Assembly: GCF_030817415.1 (NCBI RefSeq)
Contig: NZ_JAUSZI010000002.1
Coordinates: forward strand, 4,154,001 to 4,218,000
DNA length: 64,000 nucleotides
Origin: Streptomyces umbrinus
GTDB taxonomy: Bacteria > Actinomycetota > Actinomycetes > Streptomycetales > Streptomycetaceae
Direction of reading: 5' to 3'
Notes under the pieces: model-generated
Databases searched by the model: none
The model's input: only the letters and a program-made list of their open reading frames with translations
What the model was told of the DNA's origin: nothing
In this document: piece after piece, positions 20,300 through 30,075 of the stretch
How positions within the stretch are numbered: the stretch's first letter is position 1
Layout of the letters: the number at the start of each line of letters is the position of its first letter
Translations under genes and position numbers: made by a program

Positions 20300-22336
20300 T
20301 CAGTCGTTGCCGTTGCCCGGCATCGGCGTCGTCTTCTGGATCTGCAGCAGGAACTCGGCGTTCGACTTCGTCTGCTTCATCTTGTCCAGCAGCAGCTCGA
20401 TCGCCTGCTGCTGGTCGAGCGCGTGCAGCACGCGGCGCAGCTTCCAGGTGATGGCGAGCTCGTCGCTGCCGAGCAGCAGCTCTTCCTTACGGGTACCGGA
20501 CGCGTCGACGTCCACCGCCGGGAAGACGCGCTTGTCGGCGAGCTTCCGGTCGAGCTTGAGCTCGGCGTTGCCGGTGCCCTTGAACTCCTCGAAGATGACC
20601 TCGTCCATGCGCGAGCCGGTGTCGACGAGCGCGGTGGCCAGGATGGTCAGCGAGCCGCCGTCCTCGATGTTGCGCGCGGCACCGAAGAAGCGCTTCGGCG
20701 GGTAGAGCGCGGTCGAGTCGACACCACCGGACAGGATGCGGCCGGAGGCCGGGGCGGCAAGGTTGTACGCACGGCCCAGGCGCGTGATCGAGTCGAGCAG
20801 TACGACGACGTCGTGACCCAGCTCAACCAGGCGCTTCGCACGCTCGATGGCGAGCTCGGCGACCGTGGTGTGGTCCTCGGCCGGACGGTCGAAGGTCGAG
20901 GAGATGACCTCGCCCTTCACCGACCGCTGCATGTCGGTGACCTCTTCCGGACGCTCGTCGACCAGGACGACCATCAGGTGGCACTCGGGGTTGTTGTGCG
21001 TGATCGCGTTGGCGATCGCCTGCATGATCATGGTCTTGCCGGTCTTCGGCGGGGCCACGATCAGACCGCGCTGGCCCTTACCGATCGGCGCGACGAGGTC
21101 GATGATGCGGGTGGTCAGCACGCCCGGGTCGGTCTCCAGACGGAGCCGGTCCTGCGGGTAAAGGGGCGTCAGCTTGTTGAACTCCGGGCGGCCGCGGCCG
21201 GATTCGGCAGCCATGCCGTTCGCGGAGTCCAGGCGGACCAGCGCGTTGAACTTCTCGCGGCGCTCGCCGTCCTTGGGCTGACGGACCGCACCGGTGACGT
21301 GGTCACCCTTGCGCAGACCGTTCTTGCGGACCTGGGCGAGGGAGACGTACACGTCGTTCGGGCCGGGCAGGTAGCCCGACGTACGAATGAACGCGTAGTT
21401 GTCGAGGATGTCCAGAATTCCCGCGACGGGAATCAGGACGTCGTCGTCGGCGACCTGCGGCTCGTTGGGGCCGAACTCGTCGCGGCCACGCCGGCCACGG
21501 CGGTCCCGGTAACGACCGCGGCGGCCGCGGCGGCCACCCTCGAAGTCGTCGTCGTCCTGGGGCCCGTTGTCACGCTGACGGTCCTGGCGGTCCTGACGGC
21601 CGCCGCCCTGCTGCTGGCCGCCCTGACGGTCCTGGCGCTGCTGGTTGCCGCCGCCCTGGCCACCCTGGCCGCCCTGCTGCTCGTCGCCCTTGCCACGGCG
21701 GTCGCGGTCGCCGCGGCCTCCGCGGTCACGGTCGCCGCGCTCGCCACGGTCACGGCGGTCGCGGCGGCCCTGACGGCCCTCGCCACCGTCACCGGCGTCG
21801 CCCTTGGCCTCGCCCTGGGACTGGGCGGGCGTCTCGGCCTTCGGCTCGCTCTTCGCCTCGGCTGTGACCGTCTCGGGGCTGCCGGCCTCGGAGGTCGCGC
21901 GGCGCCGGCGGCGCTCGGCCGGGGCGTCGTCACTCGCGGGCTGGCCGGGGATCTCGATCTGCTGCTGTGCCACGGCCTTCTCGGCCTTGGCCTCCGCCTT
22001 CTTGTCGGCGGGAGCGGCGTCGTCGCCCGTACGGGCCTTCGAGGTGGCCCGGCGCTTCGGCTTGGTCTCGGTGGCGGTCTCGGCCTTGGCCGGAGCACCC
22101 CCGCCCGCCTGCGCCTCCTTGATGACCTCGATCAGCTGGCTCTTGCGCATCCGCGCGGTGCCCCTGATGCCGAGGCCGGATGCGACCTGCTGCAGCTCGG
22201 CCAGCACCATGCCCTCGAGGCCGGTACCGCGGCGCCGACGGGAGCCGGCACCGGTGGCAGGCGCGGAGGCGTCCGTGGCGGGCGCGGCAGCGGTCTCCTC
22301 GACACGTGCGCCCATCAGATCGGTGGTGTCGCTCAC
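20300..22336 (-). CDS. rho: Transcription termination factor Rho with a large N-terminal insertion
   Basis: A 678-aa hexameric RNA helicase. Rho_N (about 40-75) is followed by a ~210-residue low-complexity insertion (80-290), first Ala/Lys/Glu-rich, then arginine/aspartate/glycine/glutamine-rich (repeats such as [16 protein letters not shown] and [11 protein letters not shown]). The RNA-binding cold-shock-like domain is at ~300-370 and the ATPase domain follows, with Walker A APPKTGKT (428-435) and Walker B region [13 protein letters not shown]. coli Rho is 419 aa. This insertion is typical of actinobacteria, binds RNA and widens terminator use. The start is GTG 22336. The 385-bp leader contains a small TCCGCC-TTTT-GGCGGA hairpin (22438-22453), possibly autoregulatory. 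Confidence 0.96.
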   Translation of the reverse strand: MSDTTDLMGARVEETAAAPATDASAPATGAGSRRRRGTGLEGMVLAELQQVASGLGIRGTARMRKSQLIEVIKEAQAGGGAPAKAETATETKPKRRATSKARTGDDAAPADKKAEAKAEKAVAQQQIEIPGQPASDDAPAERRRRRATSEAGSPETVTAEAKSEPKAETPAQSQGEAKGDAGDGGEGRQGRRDRRDRGERGDRDRGGRGDRDRRGKGDEQQGGQGGQGGGNQQRQDRQGGQQQGGGRQDRQDRQRDNGPQDDDDFEGGRRGRRGRYRDRRGRRGRDEFGPNEPQVADDDVLIPVAGILDILDNYAFIRTSGYLPGPNDVYVSLAQVRKNGLRKGDHVTGAVRQPKDGERREKFNALVRLDSANGMAAESGRGRPEFNKLTPLYPQDRLRLETDPGVLTTRIIDLVAPIGKGQRGLIVAPPKTGKTMIMQAIANAITHNNPECHLMVVLVDERPEEVTDMQRSVKGEVISSTFDRPAEDHTTVAELAIERAKRLVELGHDVVVLLDSITRLGRAYNLAAPASGRILSGGVDSTALYPPKRFFGAARNIEDGGSLTILATALVDTGSRMDEVIFEEFKGTGNAELKLDRKLADKRVFPAVDVDASGTRKEELLLGSDELAITWKLRRVLHALDQQQAIELLLDKMKQTKSNAEFLLQIQKTTPMPGNGND

Positions 22337-22721
22337 GAAGGGTCCTTCCCTGGAGCGGACGTCGGCCTGTCTGGCTCGGCGACCGGTTGTGCTGTCCGGC
22401 AGTGGTCCTTGCTGTGTGGACCGTGCCGGGGCGGTGGTCCGCCAAAAGGCGGAGGGAATTTCTGGGATGGCGATTCCCGGGGCCGGGGCACTGAGGTTCC
22501 GTGTCCATCGGCTCGGTCACGCCGGTTCCGGAGCGTGCTCAGCACCGCTCAGCGCGTAGCACCCAATGCATGGCACAAAGCGATTTGGGGGGCTCCCGGA
22601 AGAATGGTTGTCCCGGACGGGGACGTGAAGCACCTCGCCATGGTGGGGTCGGGTGCAGACTTGAGGTTAACACTACCGGATCCAACAAACATTCCCCCTC
22701 TCGAAATCCGGCGACCGTGTG

Positions 22722-23639
22722 TCACGGAGCCAGCGGCAGCACGCTCGCCCCCGTGGCGTCGAGGCCCAGCCGGTTGGCCGCCCAGCCCTCGCCCGCCAGT
22801 CGTGCGACCTTGTCGGCCGCGGTGTCGGCGGCGAGCGCGAGCACGGTGGGCCCGGCGCCGGAGATCACCGCGGGAATTCCGTCGGCCCGCAGCCGCTCCA
22901 CCAGAGCCGCGCTCTCCGGCATGGCCGGGGCGCGGTACTCCTGGTGCAGTCGGTCCTCGGTGGCGGGCAGCAGCAGCTCGGGGCGCCTGGTCAGGGCCTC
23001 GACAAGCAGTGCGGCGCGGCCCGCGTTGGCTGCGGCGTCCACATGCGGAACGGCGCGTGGGAGCAGTCCCCGGGCGGTCTCGGTGAGGACCGGTTTCGCC
23101 GGTACGAAAACCACCGGAACGATGGAATCGGCGGGTTCCATCCTGATGGCGCGCGCGGATCCGCCCTCCAGCCAGGACAGTGTGAACCCGCCGAGCAGAC
23201 AGGCCGCGACGTTGTCGGGGTGGCCCTCGATCTCCGTCGCGAGCTCCAGAAGTGCCTCGTCGTCGAGCTTGCTGTCGCCGCCTATGGTCACTGCGCGTGC
23301 AGCGACGATGCCCGCGCAGATGGCTGCGGACGAGGAGCCGAGGCCCCTGCCGTGCGGGATGCGGTTGGCGCAGACGATCTCGAGACCGCGCGGCTGTCCG
23401 CCGAGCAGATCGAAGGCGGTGCGCAGGGAGCGTACGAGCAGGTGGCTCTCGTCGCGTGGGAGCGTCTCGCTGCCCTCGCCTGCGATGTCGATGTTCAGTC
23501 CGGAGTCGGCCACCCGGACGACCACGTCGTCGTACAACCCCAGTGACAGACCGAAGGCGTCGAAGCCCGGGCCGAGGTTGGCACTGGTGGCGGGGACGCG
23601 CACCCGGACGGCGGCGGCGCGGAACGCTGGACCGGCCAT
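22722..23639 (-). CDS. thrB: Homoserine kinase
   Basis: A 305-aa GHMP-family kinase that phosphorylates homoserine for threonine synthesis. VRVPATSANLGPGFDAFG is the N-terminal motif, PHGRGLGSSSAA the phosphate-binding loop and SGAGPTVLAL the C-terminal motif. The open frame continues to 23741, but ATG 23639 (MAGPAFRAAAVRVRVPATS) fits the family, with GGAG upstream. It follows hom and thrC but is separated from thrC by a 398-bp gap containing a very strong hairpin, so it may be partly uncoupled from them. Confidence 0.94.
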   Translation of the reverse strand: MAGPAFRAAAVRVRVPATSANLGPGFDAFGLSLGLYDDVVVRVADSGLNIDIAGEGSETLPRDESHLLVRSLRTAFDLLGGQPRGLEIVCANRIPHGRGLGSSSAAICAGIVAARAVTIGGDSKLDDEALLELATEIEGHPDNVAACLLGGFTLSWLEGGSARAIRMEPADSIVPVVFVPAKPVLTETARGLLPRAVPHVDAAANAGRAALLVEALTRRPELLLPATEDRLHQEYRAPAMPESAALVERLRADGIPAVISGAGPTVLALAADTAADKVARLAGEGWAANRLGLDATGASVLPLAP

Positions 23640-23881
23640 CGCTCGATGACTCTCCTTGAGCTTGAGCTGCGAGATTCTCGAAATCCTGCGAGACATACGG
23701 AAAATGCGGAAGACCCGGAGGCCGCAGGGACGGCGCGGCACCGCGGCATATGCGGCGGGCGGGTTCGGTACAGCCTATCGAAGGAAGGTTCTGTGGCGAC
23801 ATAGGGCGCACAGGAGGCGCACGATGCGTGTCGTAAGCCCCTCGTGCACCCCCCCTTTTTTTCAAAGCTCGGTTCGCCTCC

Positions 23882-23973
23882 GGGGCGCCAAAGCCTGTGT
23901 TGAGAGGCCGAGCGTGCTCGACCCTCCTTCGTCGGGCCTCCGCGCGCTCGGCCTCTCAACACAGGCGCGCCCC
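23882..23973. terminator. 22-bp perfect stem between thrC and thrB
   Basis: 23893-23914 pairs exactly with 23945-23966 (GCCTGTGTTGAGAGGCCGAGCG type arms, 22 bp). Outside this, GGGGCGC (23882-23888) pairs with GCGCCCC (23967-23973) across a CAAA bulge. The loop is 30 bases. It begins about 65 bases after the thrC stop and is a probable terminator or attenuator that reduces read-through into thrB. Confidence 0.85.
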
Positions 23974-24037
23974 TTCGGCTCACTCGCTGTTGGGGGCCCG
24001 GCGCTGGTGTGGGGCTATGCCAGGCTGAGCTCCCGTG

Positions 24038-25096
24038 TTACGCCAGGCCGAGGCGCTCTGCGGCCGTTGCCGCGTCGACCGGGACCGTGACCGGCTGCGG
24101 TGCGCCCGCGACGGCCCAGTCGGGGTCCTTGAGGCCGTTTCCGGTCACCGTGCAGACGATGCGCTGGCCCGGGTCGACCTTGCCCTGCTCGGCGGCCTTG
24201 AGCAGACCGGCGACCGAGGCCGCGGAGGCGGGCTCCACGAAGACGCCCTCCTGAGCGGCCAACAAGCGGTAGGCGCGCAGGATCTCACGGTCCGTCACCT
24301 CGTCGATGAAGCCGCCCGACTCGTCCCGCGCGGCCAGCGCGAACTTCCACGAGGCCGGGTTGCCGATGCGGATCGCGGTGGCGATCGTCGAGGGGTCCTT
24401 GACGACCTCGCCGCGCACGATGGGCGCGGAACCGGACGCCTGGAAGCCCCACATGCGCGGGGTCTGCTTGGCGATCCCGTCGGCGGCGTATTCGGTGTAC
24501 CCCTTCCAGTACGCGGTGATGTTGCCCGCGTTGCCCACCGGAAGGACGTGGATGTCGGGTGCGTCACCCAGCATGTCCACGATCTCGAAGGCGGCGGTCT
24601 TCTGCCCCTCGATACGCACCGGGTTCACCGAATTGACCAGCGCCACCGGGTAGTTGTCGGAGAGGCTGCGCGCCAGCGTGAGGCAGTCGTCGAAGTTGCC
24701 GTCGACCTGGAGGATCTTCGCGCCGTGCACGAGGGCCTGGCCCATCTTGCCGAGCGCGATCTTGCCCTGCGGTACAAGAACGGCACAGACCATTCCGGCC
24801 CGTACGGCATACGCGGCGGCGGACGCCGACGTATTGCCCGTCGAGGCACAGATGACGGCCTTCGCGCCCTCCTCCTTGGCCCGCGTGATGGCCATGGTCA
24901 TGCCGCGGTCCTTGAAGGACCCGGTGGGGTTGGCACCCTCGACCTTGAGGTGGACCTCGCAGCCCGTGCGCTCGGAGAGCACCTGCGCCGGCACGAGCGG
25001 CGTACCGCCCTCGCGCAGCGTCACGACCGGCGTGGTGTCGGATACCGGCAGCCGGTCCCGGTACTCCTCGATGATTCCGCGCCACTGGTGGGTCAT
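24038..25096 (-). CDS. thrC: Threonine synthase
   Basis: A 352-aa PLP enzyme converting O-phosphohomoserine to threonine. The PLP-binding lysine lies in [12 protein letters not shown], and the glycine-rich phosphate loop is [30 protein letters not shown] is also conserved. Its length fits the short class of threonine synthases found in Gram-positives. It starts 6 bp after the hom stop, so the two genes form one transcription unit. Confidence 0.95.
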   Translation of the reverse strand: MTHQWRGIIEEYRDRLPVSDTTPVVTLREGGTPLVPAQVLSERTGCEVHLKVEGANPTGSFKDRGMTMAITRAKEEGAKAVICASTGNTSASAAAYAVRAGMVCAVLVPQGKIALGKMGQALVHGAKILQVDGNFDDCLTLARSLSDNYPVALVNSVNPVRIEGQKTAAFEIVDMLGDAPDIHVLPVGNAGNITAYWKGYTEYAADGIAKQTPRMWGFQASGSAPIVRGEVVKDPSTIATAIRIGNPASWKFALAARDESGGFIDEVTDREILRAYRLLAAQEGVFVEPASAASVAGLLKAAEQGKVDPGQRIVCTVTGNGLKDPDWAVAGAPQPVTVPVDAATAAERLGLA

Positions 25097-25102
25097 TGCT
25101 CG

Positions 25103-26404
25103 TTACTCTCCTTCAACCCGCATGATGCTGGCGACACCCCGCACGGTGTCGAGGTTGCGCAACGCCTCGACTGTCCCGTTGAGGGACGCGTCGGACGCGC
25201 GGTGCGTGACGACGACGAGAGAGGCCTCGCCGCCTCCGTCCTGTCGGCCTTGCTGCCGAACGGTATCGATCGAGACACCGTGCTCGGCGAAAACGGTCGC
25301 AACCTGGGCGAGAACACCCGGTTTGTCCGCCACATCGAGGCTGATGTGATAGCGGGTCACGACCTCACCCATGGGGCTCACGGGCAGCTGGGTGTACGCC
25401 GAGTCGCCGGGCCCGGTCGCGCCGCTGAGCTTGTTGCGACAGACGGCGACGAGGTCGCCGAGAACGGCGGAGGCGGTCGGCGCACCACCGGCGCCCGGCC
25501 CGTAGAACATGAGCTGCCCGGCGGCGTCCGACTCGACGAACACGGCGTTGTACGCGCCGCGCACGGAGGCGAGCGGGTGGCTCAGCGGAATCATGGCGGG
25601 GTGCACGCGCGCGGTGACCGATCCCCCGTCGGCGGCCCGCTCACAGATGGCGAGCAGCTTGATGGTGCAGCCCATCCGCCTCGCCGAGGCGAAGTCGGCG
25701 GCGGTGACCTCGGTCATGCCCTCGCGGTAGACGTCGTCGAGACGCACGCGCGTGTGGAAGGCGATCCCGGCGAGGATGGCGGCCTTGGCGGCGGCGTCGA
25801 ACCCCTCGACGTCGGCGGTCGGGTCGGCCTCGGCGTACCCCAGGGCGGTGGCCTCGTCGAGGGCCTCCTGGTAGCCGGCCCCCGTGGAGTCCATCTTGTC
25901 GAGGATGAAGTTGGTGGTGCCGTTGACGATGCCCAGCACCCGGTTGACCTTGTCGCCGGCGAGGGACTCGCGCAGCGGCCGGATCAGCGGGATGGCACCG
26001 GCGACGGCGGCCTCGTAATAGAGGTCCCTGCCCTGCTCCTCGGCGAGGGCGTGCAGCGCGGCACCGTCCTGGGCGAGGAGCGCCTTGTTCGCGGAGACGA
26101 CGGACGCGCCGTGCTCGAAGGCGGTGGTGATGAGCGTGCGGGCGGGCTCGATACCGCCGATGACCTCGACGACGACGTCGATGTCCCCGCTCTTGACGAG
26201 CGCGGTGGCGTCGGTGGTGACGAGGGCGGGGTCGATGCCCTCACGCACCTTGGAGGGCCGGCGTACCGCCACACCCGCAAGTTCGACGGGGGCGCCGATG
26301 CGCGCGGCGAGATCGTCGGCGTGCGTCGTCATGATGCGCGCCACCTCTGAGCCGACAACCCCACAGCCCAGCAGCGCCACCTTCAGCGGACGCGTACGCA
26401 TCAT
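25103..26404 (-). CDS. hom: Homoserine dehydrogenase
   Basis: A 433-aa NAD(P)-dependent enzyme reducing aspartate semialdehyde to homoserine. The N-terminal Rossmann motif is VALLGCGVVGSEVA, the catalytic region NGTTNFILDKM with AEADPTADVEGFDAAAK, and a C-terminal ACT domain (about 355-433, SLDVADKPGVLAQVATVFAEHGVSI) provides threonine feedback inhibition. Two ATGs in tandem at 26404/26401 follow GAGG. The open frame reaches 26422. It lies 157 bp downstream of lysA, with hairpins between them. Confidence 0.94.
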   Translation of the reverse strand: MMRTRPLKVALLGCGVVGSEVARIMTTHADDLAARIGAPVELAGVAVRRPSKVREGIDPALVTTDATALVKSGDIDVVVEVIGGIEPARTLITTAFEHGASVVSANKALLAQDGAALHALAEEQGRDLYYEAAVAGAIPLIRPLRESLAGDKVNRVLGIVNGTTNFILDKMDSTGAGYQEALDEATALGYAEADPTADVEGFDAAAKAAILAGIAFHTRVRLDDVYREGMTEVTAADFASARRMGCTIKLLAICERAADGGSVTARVHPAMIPLSHPLASVRGAYNAVFVESDAAGQLMFYGPGAGGAPTASAVLGDLVAVCRNKLSGATGPGDSAYTQLPVSPMGEVVTRYHISLDVADKPGVLAQVATVFAEHGVSIDTVRQQGRQDGGGEASLVVVTHRASDASLNGTVEALRNLDTVRGVASIMRVEGE

Positions 26405-26449
26405 CCGACCTCGTTTCCTCATACCGTCACGGTGGGACCAGTCTCACTC

Positions 26450-26478
26450 ACCGGACGGGGGTTTCTATCCCTCGTCCG
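26450..26478. repeat. Hairpin in the leader of hom
   Basis: CCGGACG (26450-26456) pairs with CGTCCGG (26472-26478), with additional GGG/CCC pairing inside. It lies 46 bases upstream of the hom start. It could act as an attenuator or as a second part of the lysA terminator. No leader peptide was identified. Confidence 0.45.
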
Positions 26479-26506
26479 GATCGTGAGATGTCTATTTCAT
26501 TTGTGC

Positions 26507-26535
26507 GAGGGCGGCAGACGGGAGATCTTCCGCCC
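26507..26535 (-). terminator. Hairpin downstream of lysA
   Basis: AGGGCGG (26507-26513) pairs with CCGCCCT (26529-26535), starting 27 bases after the lysA stop in the direction of transcription. An AT-richer stretch follows. Confidence 0.5.
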
Positions 26536-26561
26536 TGCTCAGCATTGTGCCGTCATTCCTG

Positions 26562-27953
26562 TCAGCCGACGTCGAGACGCAGGAGGTCCTCCTCCGTCTC
26601 GCGGCGGACGATCACGCGCGCCTCGCCGTCGCGGACCGCGACGACCGGCGGGCGCAGGGCGTGGTTGTAGTTGCTCGCCATCGAGCGGCAGTACGCGCCG
26701 GTGGCCGGCACCGCGATGAGGTCGCCGGGCGCGAGGTCGGAGGGCAGGAAGGCGTCCTTCACGACGATGTCGCCGCTCTCGCAGTGCTTGCCGACGACGC
26801 GTACGAGCATGGGTTCGGCGTCGCTCGTACGGGAGACGAGCGCGACGCTGTACTCGGCGTCGTACAGCGCGGTGCGGATGTTGTCGGACATGCCGCCGTC
26901 GACGGAGACGTACGTGCGCAGTCCTTCGAGGGGCTTGATGGTGCCGACCTCGTAGAGGGTGAGAGCGGTGGGCCCGACGATGGCGCGCCCGGGCTCGACC
27001 GAGATCCGGGGCGTCCGCAGCTTGGCGGCCTCGCACTCACGCGTGACGATCTCGCCGAGCGCCTTGGCGATCTCGTGCGGCTCACGCGGGTCGTCGTCGC
27101 TGGTGTAGGCGATGCCGAGGCCACCACCGAGGTCGATCTCGGGAAGCTCGACGCCGTGCTCGTCACGGACGGCGGCGAGGAGTGCCACGACACGACGGGC
27201 GGCGACTTCGAACCCCGCCATGTCGAAGATCTGCGACCCGATGTGGGAGTGGATGCCGATCAGTTCGAGCCCGTCGAGGGTCAGCGCGCGCCGTACGGCC
27301 TCGGCGGCCTGCCCGTCCGCGAGCGCGATGCCGAACTTCTGGTCCTCGTGCGCGGTGGCGATGAACTCGTGCGTGTGGGCCTCGACGCCGACGGTCACCC
27401 GGATCTGCACGCGCTGCCGCGTGCCGAGCGACTGCGCGATGTGGGCAACGCGCACGATCTCCTGGAAGGAGTCGAGAACGATCCGCCCGACACCGGCCTC
27501 AATGGCCTGAGTGATCTCATCCGTCGACTTGTTGTTGCCGTGGAAGGCGATGCGGTCGGCGGGCATTCCGGCGGAGAGGGCGGTGGTGAGCTCGCCGCCG
27601 GAGCAGACGTCGAGGTTCAACCCTTCCTCGTGCAGCCAGCGCACGATGGCTCGGGACAGGAACGCCTTGCCGGCATAGAACACATCGGCGTCGTGCCCGA
27701 AGGCGGTACGCCACGCGCGGGCGCGGGCCCGGAAATCGGTCTCGTCGACGAAGTAGGCGGGGGTGCCGAACTCCTCGGCGAGCGCCGCGACGCCGATCCC
27801 CCCGACGCTGACCTCACCGGTGTCCGTACGCGTGACGGTCTGGGCCCAGACCTTCGGGTCGAGGGCGTTCAGGTCGGCGGGCGGGGCGGAGTAGTGGCCC
27901 TCGGGCCAGACATCAGCGTGACGGGGCCCGGCGGGGTGTGCGGAACGGCTCAT
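26562..27953 (-). CDS. lysA: Diaminopimelate decarboxylase
   Basis: A 463-aa PLP enzyme making L-lysine from meso-diaminopimelate. The PLP lysine is K96 in DVFYAGKAFLS. Other motifs are the glycine loop EIDLGGGLGIAY, SVEPGRAIVG, and the substrate and dimer-interface motif GKHCESGDIV. The start is ATG 27953 (MSRSAHPAGPRHADVWPEGHYS). It lies 26 bp after the ArgS-like gene and presumably shares its transcript. Pairing lysA with an argS or argS-like gene is widespread in actinobacteria. Confidence 0.95.
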   Translation of the reverse strand: MSRSAHPAGPRHADVWPEGHYSAPPADLNALDPKVWAQTVTRTDTGEVSVGGIGVAALAEEFGTPAYFVDETDFRARARAWRTAFGHDADVFYAGKAFLSRAIVRWLHEEGLNLDVCSGGELTTALSAGMPADRIAFHGNNKSTDEITQAIEAGVGRIVLDSFQEIVRVAHIAQSLGTRQRVQIRVTVGVEAHTHEFIATAHEDQKFGIALADGQAAEAVRRALTLDGLELIGIHSHIGSQIFDMAGFEVAARRVVALLAAVRDEHGVELPEIDLGGGLGIAYTSDDDPREPHEIAKALGEIVTRECEAAKLRTPRISVEPGRAIVGPTALTLYEVGTIKPLEGLRTYVSVDGGMSDNIRTALYDAEYSVALVSRTSDAEPMLVRVVGKHCESGDIVVKDAFLPSDLAPGDLIAVPATGAYCRSMASNYNHALRPPVVAVRDGEARVIVRRETEEDLLRLDVG

Positions 27954-27979
27954 GTCTGTTGGGCTTCCTCAGAGAAGTT

Positions 27980-29029
27980 CTAGAGATGTTCTGGGGCGTC
28001 GATGCCGAGCAGGGACAGGCCGCCGGCCAGCACCGTCCCGGCGGCTTCGGCACGCGCGAGCCGGGCACGGTGGGCGGCCGAGGGTTTCTCGTCACCCAGC
28101 GGAAGCACGGTGTGCTGGAAGGCGAGCATCGCGTCGGCGGTGGTGACGAGATGCCGGGCGAGACGGTCGGGCGCACGGTGGCGGGCCGCGGTGGCGAGGG
28201 TGTGGGGGTGTGCGGCGAGGGCGTCGACGAGGTGTGCTGTGTCGCCCTGTACGTCGCCGGGGGCGCTGGTGAAGCCGAGGGCGGCGGCGTTGCGGCTGAG
28301 GGCCCGGGTGCGGGCGTGGGCGTACCGGACCCTGAAGAGGGGGTTGGTCTCGCGCTGGACGAGGTGGTCCGCGGTGATGCGGGGGTGGTCGTGCGACGCG
28401 GGGTGCAGCAGGGCCCAGCGGGCGGCGTCGCGGCCGAGCGGGGTGGGGTCCTGGCCGGCCGGTACGGGCCGGACGTTGACCTTGAGAGGTGCCGGCGCGG
28501 CGGGGGTGCCGTGGGCGTCGACGCTGACACCGAGGACGGCCGCCCAGGCGGGGTCGGGCTCGTCCTCGCAGGAAGTACGGACGAGGGCGCCCTGGGAGCG
28601 AAGGATCCGGGCGACTGCTTGAGCGGTGACGGCGGCGCGTACTTCGCGGGGGTGGTGGAGCTGTACGAGCTCCCCGGTGGGCTCGTCGACGAACCCGTAC
28701 CGCGCGCCGCACCTCAGAATCTCGGCGACAAGGGCCTGCTCTCCGCTCCCGTCGAGGGTGATGTTGAGGAAGCCGGGCCCGGTGATGTCGACGCCGGTCA
28801 CGCCTTCCGCGTCCGCGAGGTGCGACCGCAGGATCTCGGCGACCTCGTGAGACGGGCGGCCGGCGGGACGGGCCAGCTTCAGGGCTACGTTCGTGGCGTA
28901 ATCGCCGCGGCCGCCGGGCCCCGGGGCCGCGACCTGGACACTCTCCGGCACGGGCACGACAAGCTCGCCCACGTCCACCGCGCGGCGCACTGCACGCAGG
29001 ACGGTACGGGAGAGCTCGACGGGGGTCAC
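27980..29029 (-). CDS. ArgS-like protein with degenerate catalytic domain
   Basis: A 349-aa relative of arginyl-tRNA synthetase (usually 550-600 aa). Residues 1-115 match the Arg-tRNA synthetase N-terminal additional domain (GRGDYATNVALKLARPAGR, GPGFLNITLD). Residues ~228-349 match the DALR anticodon-binding domain (FRVRYAHARTRALSRNAA). The Rossmann catalytic part between them is reduced to about 110 residues, and the HxGH motif is replaced by HHPR (125-128). No KMSKS is seen, so aminoacylation is unlikely. It sits directly upstream of lysA. The start is GTG 29029 (MTPVELSRTVLRAVRR). The open frame reaches 29308, but that extension is proline-rich with no family resemblance. A regulatory or tRNA-binding role is inferred. 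Confidence 0.8.
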   Translation of the reverse strand: MTPVELSRTVLRAVRRAVDVGELVVPVPESVQVAAPGPGGRGDYATNVALKLARPAGRPSHEVAEILRSHLADAEGVTGVDITGPGFLNITLDGSGEQALVAEILRCGARYGFVDEPTGELVQLHHPREVRAAVTAQAVARILRSQGALVRTSCEDEPDPAWAAVLGVSVDAHGTPAAPAPLKVNVRPVPAGQDPTPLGRDAARWALLHPASHDHPRITADHLVQRETNPLFRVRYAHARTRALSRNAAALGFTSAPGDVQGDTAHLVDALAAHPHTLATAARHRAPDRLARHLVTTADAMLAFQHTVLPLGDEKPSAAHRARLARAEAAGTVLAGGLSLLGIDAPEHL

Positions 29030-29324
29030 GGGACAAGCGTAGGGGAGGAGGGGGGTGGGTAGGCGAACTGGTTTGGGGGAGGGTCCGGGATGTGGACGGT
29101 GGGTGAGGTTGGGACGGGCGCGGGGGTGGGGTGCGGGCCGGTGGGGGGTTGCTGCGCCCGGTCGTCCGGTCGCCGGGTCGCCGGGTCGCCGTGGTGGGGT
29201 CGGGGACGTGGTGACGTGTCCGACCGCGGTCGGGCGCGATGAAGTGGGATTGCATCGCAGGGAACCCGGCGGGGACGCGCCATCCACTGCGGGCGGACAC
29301 GTCGCCACGACCTCTGCGGCGGTC

Positions 29325-29360
29325 GGGCGCCCGCGGGTGGGTGGGCGCCCGCGGGTGGGT
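29325..29360. repeat. Two tandem copies of an 18-bp unit
   Basis: GGGCGCCCGCGGGTGGGT is repeated perfectly at 29325-29342 and 29343-29360, just before the receiver gene's stop. The 371-bp gap around it (29030-29400) holds nothing else that I recognise, apart from the promoter presumed for the argS-like/lysA unit. Confidence 0.8.
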
Positions 29361-29400
29361 GGGGCTAACCGGTCTCGGGCGCTCGACCTAGGTGGTCGCC

Positions 29401-29865
29401 TCAGCTGCCGGTGCGGCCGGCTCGCTCGGTCTCGCCGGAGCCGTAGATGCTGTCGGCGCCTTCGAAGGAGGCACTGGTGGCCGGAGTCTCCCGCCGCTCA
29501 AGCAACTGGCGTACGAGTCGGACGAGTTCGGCGGGCTCGAAGGGCTTGGCGAGGAAGGCGTCGACGCCGACTTCGAGGCCGTTCTCGACCTCGTACTGGT
29601 TGCAGGCGCTCACGATGGCGAGGGGGAGGTTGCGGGTCCGCGGATCGGCGCGGAGCCGGGCGGCGGTACGCAATCCGTCGAGCCGGGGCATGACCACGTC
29701 GAGGGTGACCACATCGGGCCTGACCTGGTGGATGACGTCCAGACACTCGACACCGTCGGCCGCGGTCACGACCTCGAGACCCTCCAGCTCGAGATTGACC
29801 CTGATCAGTTGCCGGATGACCTTGTTGTCGTCCACAACAAGCACCCGACCCGACGCGCCTGGCAC
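29401..29865 (-). CDS. Single-domain response regulator (receiver only)
   Basis: A 154-aa CheY-like protein with no output domain. The acidic pair is D12/D13 (VLVVDDNKVIRQL), the phospho-acceptor D56 (VVTLDVVMPRLDG) and the conserved lysine K107 (FLAKPFEP). The last ~30 residues are a Ser/Gly/Glu-rich tail. GTG 29865 gives a standard start, but the ribosome-binding site is weak and the frame is open to 29955. No kinase gene is adjacent. It is conserved beside the lysA locus in Streptomyces (from memory). It probably relays phosphate to a partner or acts by binding. Confidence 0.88.
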   Translation of the reverse strand: MPGASGRVLVVDDNKVIRQLIRVNLELEGLEVVTAADGVECLDVIHQVRPDVVTLDVVMPRLDGLRTAARLRADPRTRNLPLAIVSACNQYEVENGLEVGVDAFLAKPFEPAELVRLVRQLLERRETPATSASFEGADSIYGSGETERAGRTGS

Positions 29866-30075
29866 AACTCGAGAGTAGGTCGGCACGTGGGGCCGCGTCC
29901 GGCTTTTCCCCACTTCCACCCCGCGCGAGCGATCCCGAACCCACCCGTAACCCACCCGCCGCCCAAGATCGGAACGCCCCCCGACACCCCCTCCCCGACC
30001 CCCAAAACCCGTTCATGACGACCCCGAAAGAGCTGGTAGGGTTCTACCCGTCGCCGCAAACACCGCGCCCGACAC

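Noticed and set aside
20114..23086. A 990-codon plus-strand open frame opposite rho and thrB
   Set aside because: It is an antisense shadow in very high-GC DNA. It crosses two well-recognised minus-strand genes and their intergenic gap, and its translation is low-complexity Arg/Val/Leu/Gly without any family motif.
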